Positions 38,657 through 47,989 of a stretch of DNA of 64,000 nucleotides are shown piece by piece (the stretch's first letter is position 1; each line of letters opens with the position of its first letter). Both the position numbers and the translations under genes were made by a program. This DNA comes from Embleya scabrispora (GTDB lineage Bacteria; Actinomycetota; Actinomycetes; Streptomycetales; Streptomycetaceae). Below the pieces are notes generated by a model, which was not told where the DNA came from, did no database searches, and was given only the letters and a program-made list of their open reading frames with translations. The stretch covers positions 293,557-357,556 of the forward strand of contig NZ_MWQN01000005.1 in the NCBI RefSeq assembly GCF_002024165.1, read 5' to 3'.

Positions 38657-38733
38657 GTTCAAAATCGCCTCCCTGGCGAAAGCAGTGGACTCCATCGTAT
38701 GGATTTCCCCGATGCCCATGGAGCGATCAGGAA

Positions 38734-38765
38734 CCCTTCCCGGCGCCGGGCGGTTCGGGGGAGGG
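38734..38765. promoter_or_regulatory. regulon palindrome, divergent
   Basis: CCCTTCCCGG ... TTCGGGGGAGGG. Rightward -10 TAGAGT at 38798-38803 (32-bp gap); leftward -10 TACGAT at 38694-38699 (34-bp gap). Confidence 0.7.
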
Positions 38766-38883
38766 TATTCCGGTCGGTTGCACCGAAGAATCGGAACTAG
38801 AGTGGAATTCCTCGCGAGACACGGAAGTCAATCGCATCGCCCTATCCCTGCGCGAAATCCGCGCCCGTCGACGGAGGTTGCAG

Positions 38884-39744
38884 ATGTCCGAAACCCCTCA
38901 AACCCAGCTCAAGACGTCCGGTGAACCGGATGTTCTGCGGAAACTCGTCGCAGAACTATGCGCGGTGCTAACGGACGTGCAAGAGATAGCCCACAAAACT
39001 TACGTCGGAGATATGCCCCAGGAGTCCGTTCGAGCTCTTGCTGGTCGTATCCTGCGCGTGATTGCGGACGACTCAACAGCCGGAGCCCGCCTCGTACCGG
39101 CACACTTCACGATACGCAATGCACAACGAGCGGACGCAGATACATTCGTGGGTCTTATCGGTCAGATCAACCCCGAATCCCCCAACCTTCCGCATGTGCG
39201 CCGGGCGATTGACAATCAAGAAGGAGTTTCACTCCGAGCGAACAACACACTGGCTCTAGTCGCCGTCGGCCGCCATGGGAAACCCATCGGGGCGCTCCTG
39301 GGCGGTATCCCCCAATGGTTGATAGAGGATCGTAGTTGCCCGCCTGCCTATCGGCTCCCGCTCATGACACGGGTCGCATACATCTCCTCCGTCTTCGTGA
39401 CCCCGGCGTGCCGTGGGACAGGTGTGGGACGCGCGCTGATCGGACACGCCGAGACACTGTTCCATGCGGGGGGCCGAACGATCGTGACCCTCGTCCATTC
39501 GCCAGAACTCATCCCGTACTACAGAGCGCTGGGTTACACGGCGTTTACCACTTTCGCTGCACACCTGTCCAAAGACGCACTGCTACGGCTCGATTCCTCA
39601 GACGGGAGCCTGGTGGCCACCAAGGCACTCGACGAGAGTGTGGGCAGAGCCGTCATCTTCGGCCTCCCGGTCCCTGTGATCACCGGAATTCTCGAGAGCC
39701 TTCCCCCAAGCGCCTGGTACGACGGCGAGCGCTTGCGCTTCTGA
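38884..39744 (+). CDS. GNAT acetyltransferase-family protein, 286 aa
   Basis: One of five paralogues. The N-terminal ~75 residues are helical, then comes a GNAT domain (FTIRNAQRADADTFVGLIGQ; LALVAVGRHGKPIGALL; motif A SVFVTPACRGTGVGRALI with the acetyl-CoA loop RGTGVG; HSPELIPYYRALGYTAF). A family-specific C-terminus follows (FGLPVPVITGILESLPP, then WYDGERLRF). It should transfer an acetyl group; the target is unknown. ATG at 38884 follows CGGAGG. It faces a family X gene. Confidence 0.85.
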   Translation: MSETPQTQLKTSGEPDVLRKLVAELCAVLTDVQEIAHKTYVGDMPQESVRALAGRILRVIADDSTAGARLVPAHFTIRNAQRADADTFVGLIGQINPESPNLPHVRRAIDNQEGVSLRANNTLALVAVGRHGKPIGALLGGIPQWLIEDRSCPPAYRLPLMTRVAYISSVFVTPACRGTGVGRALIGHAETLFHAGGRTIVTLVHSPELIPYYRALGYTAFTTFAAHLSKDALLRLDSSDGSLVATKALDESVGRAVIFGLPVPVITGILESLPPSAWYDGERLRF

Positions 39745-39753
39745 TCGACTCGT

Positions 39754-39787
39754 GCCCCGCGCCCCCTCCAACCACCCTGCGCGGGGC
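39754..39787 (+). terminator. hairpin after GNAT gene
   Basis: GCCCCGCGC stem with GCGCGGGGC, 16-nt loop, 10 bp after the stop at 39744. The following 450 bp hold no clear gene. Confidence 0.55.
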
Positions 39788-40243
39788 TGCGGGCCCCAGG
39801 CCCCTCATGAGCGCCACGAGCGTCGCGTGGCCAGCTGTGCCCTTCCCTCAGCCCAGGACGGTCCGGAGCGCGCGCAGACTCGAGGGAAGCTCCGGCGAAC
39901 GCCTTGAGCCGCTGCCGGTCCGGTCGTGCCAAAGTAGGTCGATTCCGATCTTCGCTGAGCACTTCGGTCGGTTCCTGAGTGCGCCCCGTTCGGTACAGGA
40001 ACCCCTCGTATGGTGACAAGCTCCGTCGTCCGTGCCCTCCCACTCCGCTCTGCAAGCGCCCGAGTAGAAGAAATCACCATTCGCAGACTGGGTTCGTCTC
40101 GCGATTTGCGCCGGGTCGACCGGTGCTCAAGGCGTGCGGTCGGCCTCGGTCTCGTGCGCCAATCCCAGTAGGTCACGGAAATCTCGGATTCATCTGTTGC
40201 GTTCACGGCAGCGGACCCGTCCTGCGAACTCTTTCCACGAGTT

Positions 40244-40275
40244 CCCTTCCCGGAATCAGGCGGTCCAGGGAAGGG
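40244..40275. promoter_or_regulatory. regulon palindrome
   Basis: CCCTTCCCGGA ... TCCAGGGAAGGG. Rightward -10 TATTTT at 40309-40314, 33-bp gap; serves the family X gene at 40358. No leftward -10 and no leftward gene. Confidence 0.7.
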
Positions 40276-40357
40276 ATGCGTGGATAGATTGCGTGCGCCC
40301 GAATTCGCTATTTTCGATACGTGGCCAACGCGCCCAAAAGAATCTGGAGGATATTTC

Positions 40358-40867
40358 GTGAACGAAGACGAAGCATGGGCTTTCTCGATTCGCGCATCGG
40401 AATTGTTGGAGAAATGCACCAGCGGAGCCCGGCGGACGCGCATGCGGGATCGGGCGATACTTGCGCTCGGGGGGAGGGCATGGAGCCTTCCGCTCACGCT
40501 TGCGGTGATCGCCATGAACAAGTGCCCAATGGAATTGCGCGACGAGCTTGGCCATCCTGCGTCGCGGCTGTGGCGTCCGGCTGCGGAAGAGATGCCGAGT
40601 GCTTCCGTTATGGCGTCCCTGCTGATGCACGTTATTGATCATCCCAGGCCCGAAGAGGCTGCTGTCTGGGTTCGACAGGTGTTGGTTCATGCCGCCGCAT
40701 TCGTAGATTCCACGTGGGAGTTTCTGACGGATCCCGAAGATCGTGAAAAAGTAGCGACGGCAGAATCGCGCTTTCGAGGACTCGCGGCGCAGCCGTATGG
40801 TATCGAGAACGTCACGACGCTTTACCTGGATTGCCTGGACGTGATCAACGGTTCTGCGACCGTTTGA
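40358..40867 (+). CDS. family X protein, 169 aa
   Basis: Family X motif as AWSLPLTLAVIAMNKCPMEL then RDELGHPASRL, C-terminal LYLDCLDVING. The only clear plus-strand family X gene. GTG at 40358 follows GGAGG; predicted leader about 37 nt. G+C is notably low at its 5' end. Followed by a good terminator. Confidence 0.75.
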   Translation: MNEDEAWAFSIRASELLEKCTSGARRTRMRDRAILALGGRAWSLPLTLAVIAMNKCPMELRDELGHPASRLWRPAAEEMPSASVMASLLMHVIDHPRPEEAAVWVRQVLVHAAAFVDSTWEFLTDPEDREKVATAESRFRGLAAQPYGIENVTTLYLDCLDVINGSATV

Positions 40868-40872
40868 GGTCC

Positions 40873-40902
40873 GCCCGAGCGGCCCATTCGTGCCGCTCGG
40901 GC
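40873..40902 (+). terminator. hairpin terminator
   Basis: Perfect 11-bp stem GCCCGAGCGGC, 8-nt loop, starting 5 bp after the stop at 40867. Confidence 0.7.
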
Positions 40903-41668
40903 GCTCATCCGAGAACCCAGAGGTTCCCGCGCCCGTTCCGGCGAGTTAGCCGACTCGCCTGGAGCAGGCGCCCCGGAATTCGCCGAAGGCCCCGGGAAAC
41001 CACCCGCCTGCCGGCTCGGAGCGAATCGACTTCGATCGTGGGCCGGCACTCATCCCTTCCCCGTGGCTGCGGCGGGCCCGGGGGAGGGGTTCGGGGATGT
41101 CCGTCGGAGTGGGTGGGGATGTGTAAGTGGTGTCGCGGGCCGCCGGTGCCGTTCGCCCCGGGTGGTGGTCATCCCGGCTGCCCGTTGTGATGACGCTGTC
41201 GTGTCTGTGACCGCCCCTGGTGTTTTGTCACGAAGCGGCAAGGGCGGCGGTGTCCTAACAGATGCCGGGCCGCGGGTTCGGTGTGCGGGTGGTGCCGCTG
41301 CGTGGGTGGAGGTTTGGTCTGGGTGTGGTCCCGCTGTTGCTGTCGGGCGCTCGGGACGGTGCGGTCGACGACGGGACGGTGAGGGGGCAGTCGGGTGCTG
41401 GTTCGCTCCGGGCGGTGCCCGATCACCTCACCCGCTTTGCGGTAGCAGGTACCGGACCTTCGCCCTCGGGCGGTGAATGTCACATCGTCCGCCTTTCGAT
41501 CGGTTGGGCACCCACACGTTCATGCGCATGCGGTGTTGTTCACATCTCCGGCGCGGACACCACCGCCCGTCGTCAACGCAGACGCCCACGCGGAGGACTG
41601 CGGCGGGTTCGTCTACGGGCCGCCCCCCATGCGGGGGCGCGGGTCTCTTTCACCAGGGAGTCCATGTT
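40903..41668. other. gene-free stretch with an orphan palindrome
   Basis: About 765 bp, GT-rich in part, with no convincing gene. A palindrome of the regulon type lies at 41054-41089 (CCCTTCCCCG ... CGGGGGAGGGG), but no TAnnnT box stands at the usual distance on either side, so it is probably inactive or a decayed copy. Confidence 0.45.
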
Positions 41669-41815
41669 ATGCCGATCTTTCTCGACCAGCCCGGTTATGG
41701 CTCTGCGGGGCCGGACGGCAAAGGGTGGAACAGGTTGTCGTTGAACGCCCACTCGACCGACGTCATCAGTGCGGTTGGCAACCGACCGATTTTCCGACGC
41801 TGTTCGAGTCGATGA
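41669..41815 (+). CDS. 48-aa peptide coupled to next gene
   Basis: Starts MPIFLDQPGYGSAGPDGKGW. AGGGAG lies 9 nt upstream and the stop overlaps the next start by ATGA, which supports a real short gene. Gly/Pro-rich N-terminal half and basic C-terminus with one Cys. Unknown function; a peptide partner or precursor for the next protein is possible. Confidence 0.5.
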   Translation: MPIFLDQPGYGSAGPDGKGWNRLSLNAHSTDVISAVGNRPIFRRCSSR

Positions 41816-42519
41816 CCGGCCGTCAACGCTGGGGAGGGTATGAACGCTGTCACCGCCGGGCGCCGGGGCGGTGTGGGCAATGCCCGGTGCAGGCCCGTGT
41901 CCTGGCGCGGGAAAACGGTCTGGAATGGCCCCCGGGCGTCGCGGTGTTCCTCGCCCGCGTGCGGCCCCTGCTGCCGACGCCGGGAGCGCTGTGGGTGGAT
42001 CCGGCCGCCGGCCGGAGCACGCTGGACCTGTACGTGTGGCCCGACGAGCGGACGGCGACCCCGGCGACGTGGCAGGAGGTTCGCCGCGCCCCCGGCGTCC
42101 ACGTCGGCTGGGCGTGGCACGACGACGACGGCCAAGCGTTCTGGCTGACCCGCGACAACCCCGCCGCCGCGACGGCGGTCGTCCGCGAAACGTGGCTGGG
42201 CACCGGTACACGCCACGCCGTGTACGAAACGCCGGAAGGCCCCCGGCTGGCCCTGGTCCACTGCCACGGACCATGCAACCACGACGCAGACCACCTTCGG
42301 CACCTGGCCGCCGACCTTGCCGCATGCTCACCCGGGCCCGCCGCGGTGTTTCCCGACCGGCTGCCCGGCCTACACGGAATCGCCTTCACGTACGAAGAAG
42401 GCCGCAGCGCGCTGCGCCGCAATGACCACCTCACCACCGTCTCGTGGGATGTGCCGCTGCGTCGGTCCACGGCGGCCGCGCTGGTGGCACACGCCGTCCG
42501 AATGGCTGCAGCCGCGTGA
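41812..42519 (+). CDS. hypothetical protein, 235 aa
   Basis: Starts MTGRQRWGGYERCHRRAPGR with a CGQCP pair, followed by an alpha/beta region (ALWVDPAAGRSTLDLYVW; GVHVGWAWHDDDGQAFWLTR; TRHAVYETPEGPRLALVHC). Not recognised. Translation is coupled to the 48-aa ORF. Confidence 0.65.
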   Translation: MTGRQRWGGYERCHRRAPGRCGQCPVQARVLARENGLEWPPGVAVFLARVRPLLPTPGALWVDPAAGRSTLDLYVWPDERTATPATWQEVRRAPGVHVGWAWHDDDGQAFWLTRDNPAAATAVVRETWLGTGTRHAVYETPEGPRLALVHCHGPCNHDADHLRHLAADLAACSPGPAAVFPDRLPGLHGIAFTYEEGRSALRRNDHLTTVSWDVPLRRSTAAALVAHAVRMAAAA

Positions 42520-42790
42520 ATCGCTCTTCGAGATCGCCATCATCGTGCCTACCGGCCGCACGAGCATCGGCGGCCTGGCGGCGTCCCACGCCCTGCCTCC
42601 TGGGTTGCACCAGGCGCGGGTTGCGGTGCGATGTCGTGAGGTGCGGTGCCGCGTCGGGTCGGTACGGGGAGCTGCGTGGTGGCTCTCGGCGGCGACGGTG
42701 CGGCACACGAGTACGGCAACGCCCGTTGGCCCGACGTGTGAACCCGTCGACCCTGCCTGGGCGTTCGGTCCGGGCTCGCCTGCGCTGTCA

Positions 42791-43110
42791 CGCCTCCCCG
42801 GGTGCCGTTGTCGCGGCGCCGGTTCGTCCGGGACGTGTGGGGAACGCACGGGCCGTCGACCGCCGCCGGTGAACGCTCGGCCTTCGCGGATCGTCGGGCC
42901 GGCGGCCCCGGTGACGCGGACGCATCCCCTCGGGAGACGGTGCGTCGGGTGCGAGGCCGGGGAGTATCCGCCTCGGCCCGGCCGCGCGTGTCCTGACCGG
43001 CGGGGGTCGTCCCCCGAGGATCGGCGCCGAGCATGTGTGTGAACACGGCACCCGGCGCGCCGACCCCCACATCGCACACTCGCGCACGACCAGGACACAC
43101 GAACCACCCG
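42791..43110. repeat. 320-bp dispersed repeat, copy 1
   Basis: About 97% identical, by eye, to 49845-50166 in the same orientation, 7,054 bp apart. No ORF in it has clear coding signals. A second, shorter stretch of homology follows each copy (small ORFs at 43658 and 50308), so a larger segment was once duplicated. Confidence 0.8.
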
Positions 43111-43602
43111 GGGGACCCGCGTGTGGGTGACATGACGATCCGGCCGGGACCCGACGGGTCCTCTTGACAAGAAGGGCGCGGCTCGGGTCCGGACGATTGC
43201 TCCGGCTCGTCGCGACAGGAGCGCCGTGGTCGGCAGAGCTCTCGGTCGGACCGGGCCGACGGGAAGGGCCAACGGGCGTCTGGTGATCGGTGCCCGGCGC
43301 GCGTTCGAACGGGATTGGTCGCGCGCGGCCCTCACGGCAGACGCGGGGATGACCCATGTCATGCCGTTTACGCGCGCTCTGCGGAACGCGGCGCCCGACC
43401 GCGCTTCGTGCCGTCGGGCGTCGAACCCCCCCGTGAAGGCGGTGTGCAGGGTCGCGGTGCCGTCGAGATCCTTCAGCGTGAGTGCGGCGGCGCGGATCCG
43501 GCCGTGGCCGTCGGCGTGCAGGTGCGCTGCTCCGCCGTCCCAGCGCAGTGACGCCACCGCCGGTCGACTGCCGCATTCGATCCGGGCGTTCGGCCCCACG
43601 GT

Positions 43603-43722
43603 CTAGACCGCCTCGGCGAGGAAGTCGTCGAGAGCGGCGCGGGCCACCTCGGTGCGCCTAGCCAGGACCTCGTTCAACTCCCGCCGGGCCGGGACAACCT
43701 CCGCGCGGATGCGCGCGGCCAT
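43603..43722 (-). CDS. possible 39-aa ORF
   Basis: Starts MAARIRAEVVPARRELNEVL and forms one amphipathic helix. The next in-frame GTG (43599, a minus-strand frame starting VGPNARIECGS with protein-like composition to about 43300) is 4 nt beyond its stop. Both are weakly supported; no ribosome site is clear. Confidence 0.3.
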   Translation of the reverse strand: MAARIRAEVVPARRELNEVLARRTEVARAALDDFLAEAV

Positions 43723-43945
43723 TGCCGCAAGGACCCGTCAGTGACCCCTCCAGTTGTCCCCAGTAGTCCGTAGGGTCCGCCCACACCAGCGAGGCGTTCG
43801 CGCGGGTCTCGACGACTGCGGGTCTGTCCGTCCGGGAGATCCGCACGTCGAGTTCGAGATCATCCGGCTCCTGGAGTATTGCGCGGTCGGCACAGCCCAC
43901 CAGGTGGGGCCGCCATTGGTCCCGCAAGCCACTTCGGTGGGCCAA
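43658..43945 (-). CDS. small protein fragment, paralogue of 50308
   Basis: Residues 10-65 (VGCADRAILQEPDDLELDVR, then ISRTDRPAVVETRANASLVW) are nearly identical to the gene at 50308-50622. The N-terminus looks truncated and the C-terminus runs on past the paralogue's end. Probably a partial copy left by the segment duplication. Confidence 0.4.
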   Translation of the reverse strand: MAHRSGLRDQWRPHLVGCADRAILQEPDDLELDVRISRTDRPAVVETRANASLVWADPTDYWGQLEGSLTGPCGNGRAHPRGGCPGPAGVERGPG

Positions 43946-43951
43946 GGCGAG

Positions 43952-44155
43952 TCAGCACGGAGCGCCCTTGGGGTCCCTGGCGACGGTGGGGCAGGTGTCG
44001 GCGACATCCCGGGCCAGGTGCAGTGCCGCCCTCCAGACGAGGTCAGCCTCGCATGCGGTGACCAGGATCTCGGCGCACTCCCCGGCGTCATGGCACGCCG
44101 TCAGTCGCCGCGCGAGATCGACAGCGGATTTCCAATCGGGGCAATTTCCGTCCAC
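43952..44155 (-). pseudogene. family X gene, truncated
   Basis: Begins like other family X genes (VDGNCPDWKSAVDLARRL; GTG at 44155 after AGGAGATCACC) and keeps LVWRAALHLARDVADTCPTV then ARDPKGAP, but stops right after the motif at 67 aa instead of about 170. The promoter side is intact (palindrome 44239, -10 TAGATT). Downstream sequence comes from an unrelated small ORF. Confidence 0.65.
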
Positions 44156-44238
44156 GGTGATCTCCTGTCGAATGGCCGGCCGACCCGGTCCTTTGCAATC
44201 AATCTAGGGCGATTCGCGATTCTCATTCCCCGGGCGCG

Positions 44239-44272
44239 CCCCTTCCCGGAATCGGGCCGGTTCGGGGAGGGG
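44239..44272. promoter_or_regulatory. regulon palindrome, divergent
   Basis: CCCCTTCCCGGAA ... TTCGGGGAGGGG. Leftward -10 TAGATT (complement of 44201-44206, 32-bp gap); rightward -10 TAGGGT at 44306-44311 (33-bp gap). Confidence 0.75.
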
Positions 44273-44396
44273 TCCCGTCGTGCTCGAGGTGCGCGATTTC
44301 CGTTCTAGGGTTAATCGCGGTCGTCGACAAAGCTTCGATTTTACGATCGATATGCGACCGCTCAATCGGACATCTCATCACAGGGGATTGCACCGT

Positions 44397-45053
44397 ATGC
44401 GCGGATTCTCGTTCACCATGCGTAAAGCCCACCCGACGGACGTCAACCAGTTCATGACTCTCATAGCGCTCGCGGACCCCGATCATCCGGATCCGTACGG
44501 CGAAGCCCGGGAATTCGTTCTCACTCGCCACGGCGCCCCCCTGGAAGGGGAGGGGCTTTTGGCTCTCGTTGCCGTGGACGAAACAGGGAAGCTTGTCGGT
44601 GCGCTGCTCGCTGGGATACCCAAGTGGGTGTTCACGCACGTCGGTATCCCGACCCAGTTCGAAATACCACTGTCTCGGAGAGTCGCGAACGTGCATGGCG
44701 TCGCGGTGCACCCCGAGTACCGCTACAAAGGCGTGGGGCGATCTCTCATTCGGCAGGCAGAGGAAGAGTTCAAGGCCGCCGGCTGGCGAGTCATGACCCT
44801 CGAACATCCGGCCCACCTTGACGACTACTACGCTCGCCTGGGGTACACCAACCACAACGCAATCGTCGTGAACCTGCCCAGCAGCCTCATTTCCGTGCGC
44901 ATCGATGACACTCGTGTATCCGCCCGGTCACTGCACCCACGTGCGCGTCTGGCCAGCGTGTTCGGGATTCCCGGACCGGTGATCAACGGCCTGCTTCCGG
45001 GCACCGACATGCCCGAAAATGCATGGTTCGACGGACGCAGGCTCCGCTCCTAG
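44397..45053 (+). CDS. GNAT acetyltransferase-family protein, 218 aa
   Basis: Paralogue of 38884 and 53110 but without their long helical N-terminus. GNAT core: FTMRKAHPTDVNQFMTLIAL; LALVAVDETGKLVGALLAG; motif A VAVHPEYRYKGVGRSLIRQA; HLDDYYARLGYTNHN. C-terminus VFGIPGPVINGLLPGTDMP then WFDGRRLR as in the family. Its ~80-nt leader resembles the leader of 53110 (GGTCGTCGACAAA, then CGATATGCGACCGC). It is divergent from the truncated family X gene. Confidence 0.85.
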   Translation: MRGFSFTMRKAHPTDVNQFMTLIALADPDHPDPYGEAREFVLTRHGAPLEGEGLLALVAVDETGKLVGALLAGIPKWVFTHVGIPTQFEIPLSRRVANVHGVAVHPEYRYKGVGRSLIRQAEEEFKAAGWRVMTLEHPAHLDDYYARLGYTNHNAIVVNLPSSLISVRIDDTRVSARSLHPRARLASVFGIPGPVINGLLPGTDMPENAWFDGRRLRS

Positions 45054-45068
45054 CACCGCGATTCCCTT

Positions 45069-45115
45069 GGTAGTGCCGCTTCCAGAGATGTGGACTCTTC
45101 CGAAGCGGCATTACC
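45069..45115 (+). terminator. hairpin after GNAT gene
   Basis: GGTAGTGCCGCTTC (45069-45082) pairs with 45102-45115 with one G-U pair; 19-nt loop. It begins 15 bp after the stop at 45053. Confidence 0.6.
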
Positions 45116-45227
45116 ACGCGGAACCGCACTCCCGCCGGCCGTGAACCGAGACGAGACACGTCGAGGTGCCGCGCCCACCGTCGCGCCTACACCGGCCGGA
45201 CTCACGGCGCCGCCGCCAGCACGGCCA

Positions 45228-45260
45228 CCCTTCCCCGGAGTCGACGTTTCCGGGGAAGGG
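45228..45260. repeat. orphan regulon-type palindrome
   Basis: CCCTTCCCCGGA ... TCCGGGGAAGGG with 12-bp perfect arms and a 9-nt centre, but no TAnnnT box at 32-34 bp and no gene starting nearby. Confidence 0.55.
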
Positions 45261-45411
45261 ACCTCGTCTCTCGGACAGGTGCAAGCCGTGCCATGGATGT
45301 ACGGGCCAACCGTGGAGGCTCTTCCGTCGGTGGCCTGCTGATGTCCTCTGCCCGCCGAGGGACATTAGGTCGTGGGGTCGATGTCGCATCCGCATGTGAC
45401 ATTCCGTGGCG

Positions 45412-45450
45412 CTCCCGGGGGGTGCCCAATCGATAGGGGCACCCCCGGGA
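45412..45450 (-). terminator. hairpin after the small zinc protein gene
   Basis: TCCCGGGGGGTGCCC pairs with GGGCACCCCCGGGA around an AT-containing loop, 20 bp beyond the stop at 45470. Confidence 0.6.
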
Positions 45451-45469
45451 ATTCGCGTCCGCTCGCGGG

Positions 45470-45655
45470 TCAGGGCGTGTGCGGGCCGTCCTCCGTATCG
45501 TCTGCGCCTTCCCACTCGGCCTTGCATTCGTCCGAGCAGAAGTGACCGCCGTTCTCGGCCGGTTCCGACTCGCAGTTCGAACATGGCCGGCCGCTGTACA
45601 TCCACACATCGTGGCGGTCGGCATCGGTTTCGTGCCACCGGTCCTCATGGCTCAT
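45470..45655 (-). CDS. small zinc-finger protein, 61 aa
   Basis: A 61-aa acidic protein with a treble-clef-like pattern CSNC ... FCSDECKAEW, probably binding one zinc. ATG at 45655. It takes the place of a family X gene in its module: palindrome 45740 with leftward -10 TAGCAT (45701-45706), opposite a GNAT gene. Confidence 0.7.
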   Translation of the reverse strand: MSHEDRWHETDADRHDVWMYSGRPCSNCESEPAENGGHFCSDECKAEWEGADDTEDGPHTP

Positions 45656-45739
45656 GGAAAAACCCCGAACTCATCCGTCGTATTCACGGTCAGTGGCCCC
45701 ATGCTACAAACTCCAGGTTGCAACAGACTCCCCGTGGTT

Positions 45740-45771
45740 CCCTTCCCCGGATCGGGCGATCCGGGGAAGGG
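45740..45771. promoter_or_regulatory. regulon palindrome, divergent (best copy)
   Basis: CCCTTCCCCGGATCG and CGATCCGGGGAAGGG are perfect 15-bp arms around GG. Leftward -10 TAGCAT and rightward -10 TAGGGT (45805-45810) both lie 33 bp from the edges. Confidence 0.8.
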
Positions 45772-45907
45772 ATGTTGTTGTTCTCGGGTGTCGTGATGGG
45801 GTCCTAGGGTGAATTTCGTTCTCGGGCCCGCCGCATTCCGATCCGGTCTTCCGTGCTTTGTTGCGCGGCCCGTCTGTCCGTAGGCGAGTGTTTCGGGAGT
45901 TCATGTC

Positions 45908-46881
45908 GTGTCTGAGGTTCTGCGCCCGAGTGCGCCGCTCGATATCCATCACGATGCGCTCGCGGTCCACCATCGGGAATTGATGTATCGGCGTCAGGAG
46001 CTCGGCGCCACACTAACCGCGTTGGCGCACGCGTTGCACAGGCATTCGGGATGGGTCCGTCGTACCCGAACCCGAACCGTGCGCTCACGCCCGGGGAAAC
46101 GGCACTTCGGCTCGCGGTGTTGCGCCGTGTGATCGAGGGTGATGGGGGCAGCGGATGGTCGCGCCCCGACGTGAGCCGCGCGGATGCCGGAGTCGTCGTG
46201 TCTGTGGCTGCGCACGCGGGTGCCGGCGTTGGTAGCGCCATGCGTGAGGGTCTGGTCGTTCGAGAGGCGTGCGCGGGTGACGTCGACATGTTCGTGGAAC
46301 TCATGATGCTGGCCGATCCCGATGTGGAGCCGGACGCGCTGTTGACGATCCGCCGTCTGATCAGTGCGTCCGGGTCGTGGTCGCTGCGTTCGCTCGGCCG
46401 GCTCGCCCTGGTCGCGGTGGACGCCGGGCATGTCGTCGGTGCTCTGTTGGCCGGCCCTCCGGAATGGCTGTACGACCATCCCGAGATGGTGCCGTGGCGT
46501 GCGTTCCTGGGGCAGCGGATCGCCACCGTGCTGGGCTTGCCCGTGCGTCCGGAGTCTCGCCGTTCCGGCGTGGGACGTGCTCTGATGGAACGGGCAGAAA
46601 ACGATCTGCGCGCCGCCGGCCGGGGATTGGTGACCCTGTTCCATGCGTCCGATCTCGACGCCTACTACGCCGGGCGCGGCTATACGAGCCACGACATGTT
46701 TGCCGTGTGTCTGCCGGGCGGGCGCGTGCTCCTGCGGGACTACCCGAACGACCTGCGGGTGGCCGTGAAATCCCTCGAAACGGGCGTGCGGTCGATACCC
46801 ATGGCTGGTGTCTCTGTGCCGGTGGTCACCGGTCTCGCGCCCGACACCACACCGCCTGTCGGTCTCCGATTCCCGAAGTGA
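45908..46881 (+). CDS. GNAT acetyltransferase-family protein (one frameshift)
   Basis: The GNAT body is in the frame from 46051 (LVVREACAGDVDMFVELMML; LALVAVDAGHVVGALLAG; RPESRRSGVGRALMERAE; DLDAYYAGRGYTSH). The helical N-terminus (VSEVLRPSAPLDIHHDALAV) is in the frame from GTG 45908. One extra G near 46048-46050 joins them. The 45908 start gives a ~90-nt leader from the TAGGGT box, like the other GNAT genes, whereas 46051 would give ~235 nt. The family C-terminus ends short (GLRFPK). Confidence 0.75.
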
Positions 46882-47127
46882 GGCACTCGGCACCGCGACG
46901 TTTGCCAGTGGCCCGTTCGCGAAAACGCGCGACGGGTCACCGCCGGGCGTGCGCTTCGGCGCGAACGCGCTTGCGTACGTGTCGTTCTCCGCCCCGGTTG
47001 CCGTGCCGCCGTCAGGCGGGCGGGGGCCGTGACGCGGGCGTTCGCCTTCCGATCCCCCTCGGCCCGCGCGTCGGGCCCGCGCCGGCGGTTGGGAAGCGGC
47101 GCCCGGCCGGTGACGGGCGCGCCGAGT

Positions 47128-47159
47128 CCCTTCCCTGCGGCGGGCCGGTCCGGGGAAGG
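47128..47159. repeat. orphan regulon-type palindrome
   Basis: CCCTTCCCTG ... TCCGGGGAAGG, imperfect. No -10 box at the usual spacing. Confidence 0.45.
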
Positions 47160-47324
47160 ATTTCGGCCGGCAGGCCGGGTGTTCCGCGATCGTGGGGGCC
47201 TATTGGCCGTTCGGCGGCCACAATGGCGCGCATGCCGAAGAACGTGTACAGCAGGTGCGAACAGGCAGCCTAAGCACGGGGGTTGTGCAAGCAGCGCTGG
47301 TTGCGGGCGTCAGAGGAGGGCGTA

Positions 47325-47876
47325 TTGCCGTCGGCGCGTAGGGGTCAGCCTCGAGTGATTCCCGACGAGGCGATCACGCGGGTGGTGGTTCTGGTGGAGG
47401 GCGGTGTGTCGGTCGCGGCCGCGACGACGCAGGAGAGGGTCGCTCGGAGCGCGTTCGATTCCCGTGTCGCGTCCTCGCCGGGGCTGCGTTCCCGTCTGGA
47501 CGCGGCCCTGGCCGCACGGGCCGGGACACCGCCTCCGCAGGCGCTGCCACTCGCTCCGGCGCCACCGGCGGTGCCGGCGCGCCCGCCGGTGGAGGCGGTT
47601 TCGACGCCGGGTGGCCGGCGGATGTCGTATGTGGACCGCGACGGCCGCAGGTAGGTCCTGACGCGTCGGCAGGCGGACGTTCTTCGCGTCATCCGTGAGG
47701 AGATGCCCGTCCCCTACCATCCCGCATGGGATCGCCGGATCCTGGTCGGGTTCCGGGATCGGGGCCTGGTCGCCCTGCGCGAGGGCGACGACGGGACATG
47801 GACGGTGCCCGGCCTGACCGAGTTGGGCCACCGGGTGTTGCGACGGTGGCCGTTTGACGGGGGAACCGGCGTGTAG
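47325..47876 (+). CDS. HTH-like protein with in-frame TAG
   Basis: Two protein-like segments share one frame and are separated only by TAG at 47652-47654. The first (109 aa, TTG start after AGAGGAGGG) has an HTH-like stretch (DEAITRVVVLVEGGVSVAAA). The second (73 aa) starts VLTRRQADVLRVIREEMPVP and resembles a winged helix. The gene may be a nonsense mutant, two genes (second from ATG 47703), or a readthrough product. Function unknown. Confidence 0.5.
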
Positions 47877-47989
47877 CGCCCGAGCGTCGTCGACGCGATG
47901 AGTCGGACAGCGGGTGGCTACCCGTGCCGGGCGCGGCCGCGGGATTGCGCGGGGGGCGTTGGGATGGTCGGCGGACACGGCGGGATTCC

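Noticed and set aside
42370..43600. Long minus-strand ORF over the 320-bp repeat
   Set aside because: Its composition over the repeat is Arg/Gly/Pro-rich shadow sequence; only the part near 43300-43599 looks protein-like.
44397..45053. GNAT genes as TacT/AtaT-type toxins
   Set aside because: Those toxins are about 160-180 aa and paired with small RHH antitoxins; these are mostly ~285 aa with extra N- and C-terminal segments and different partners.
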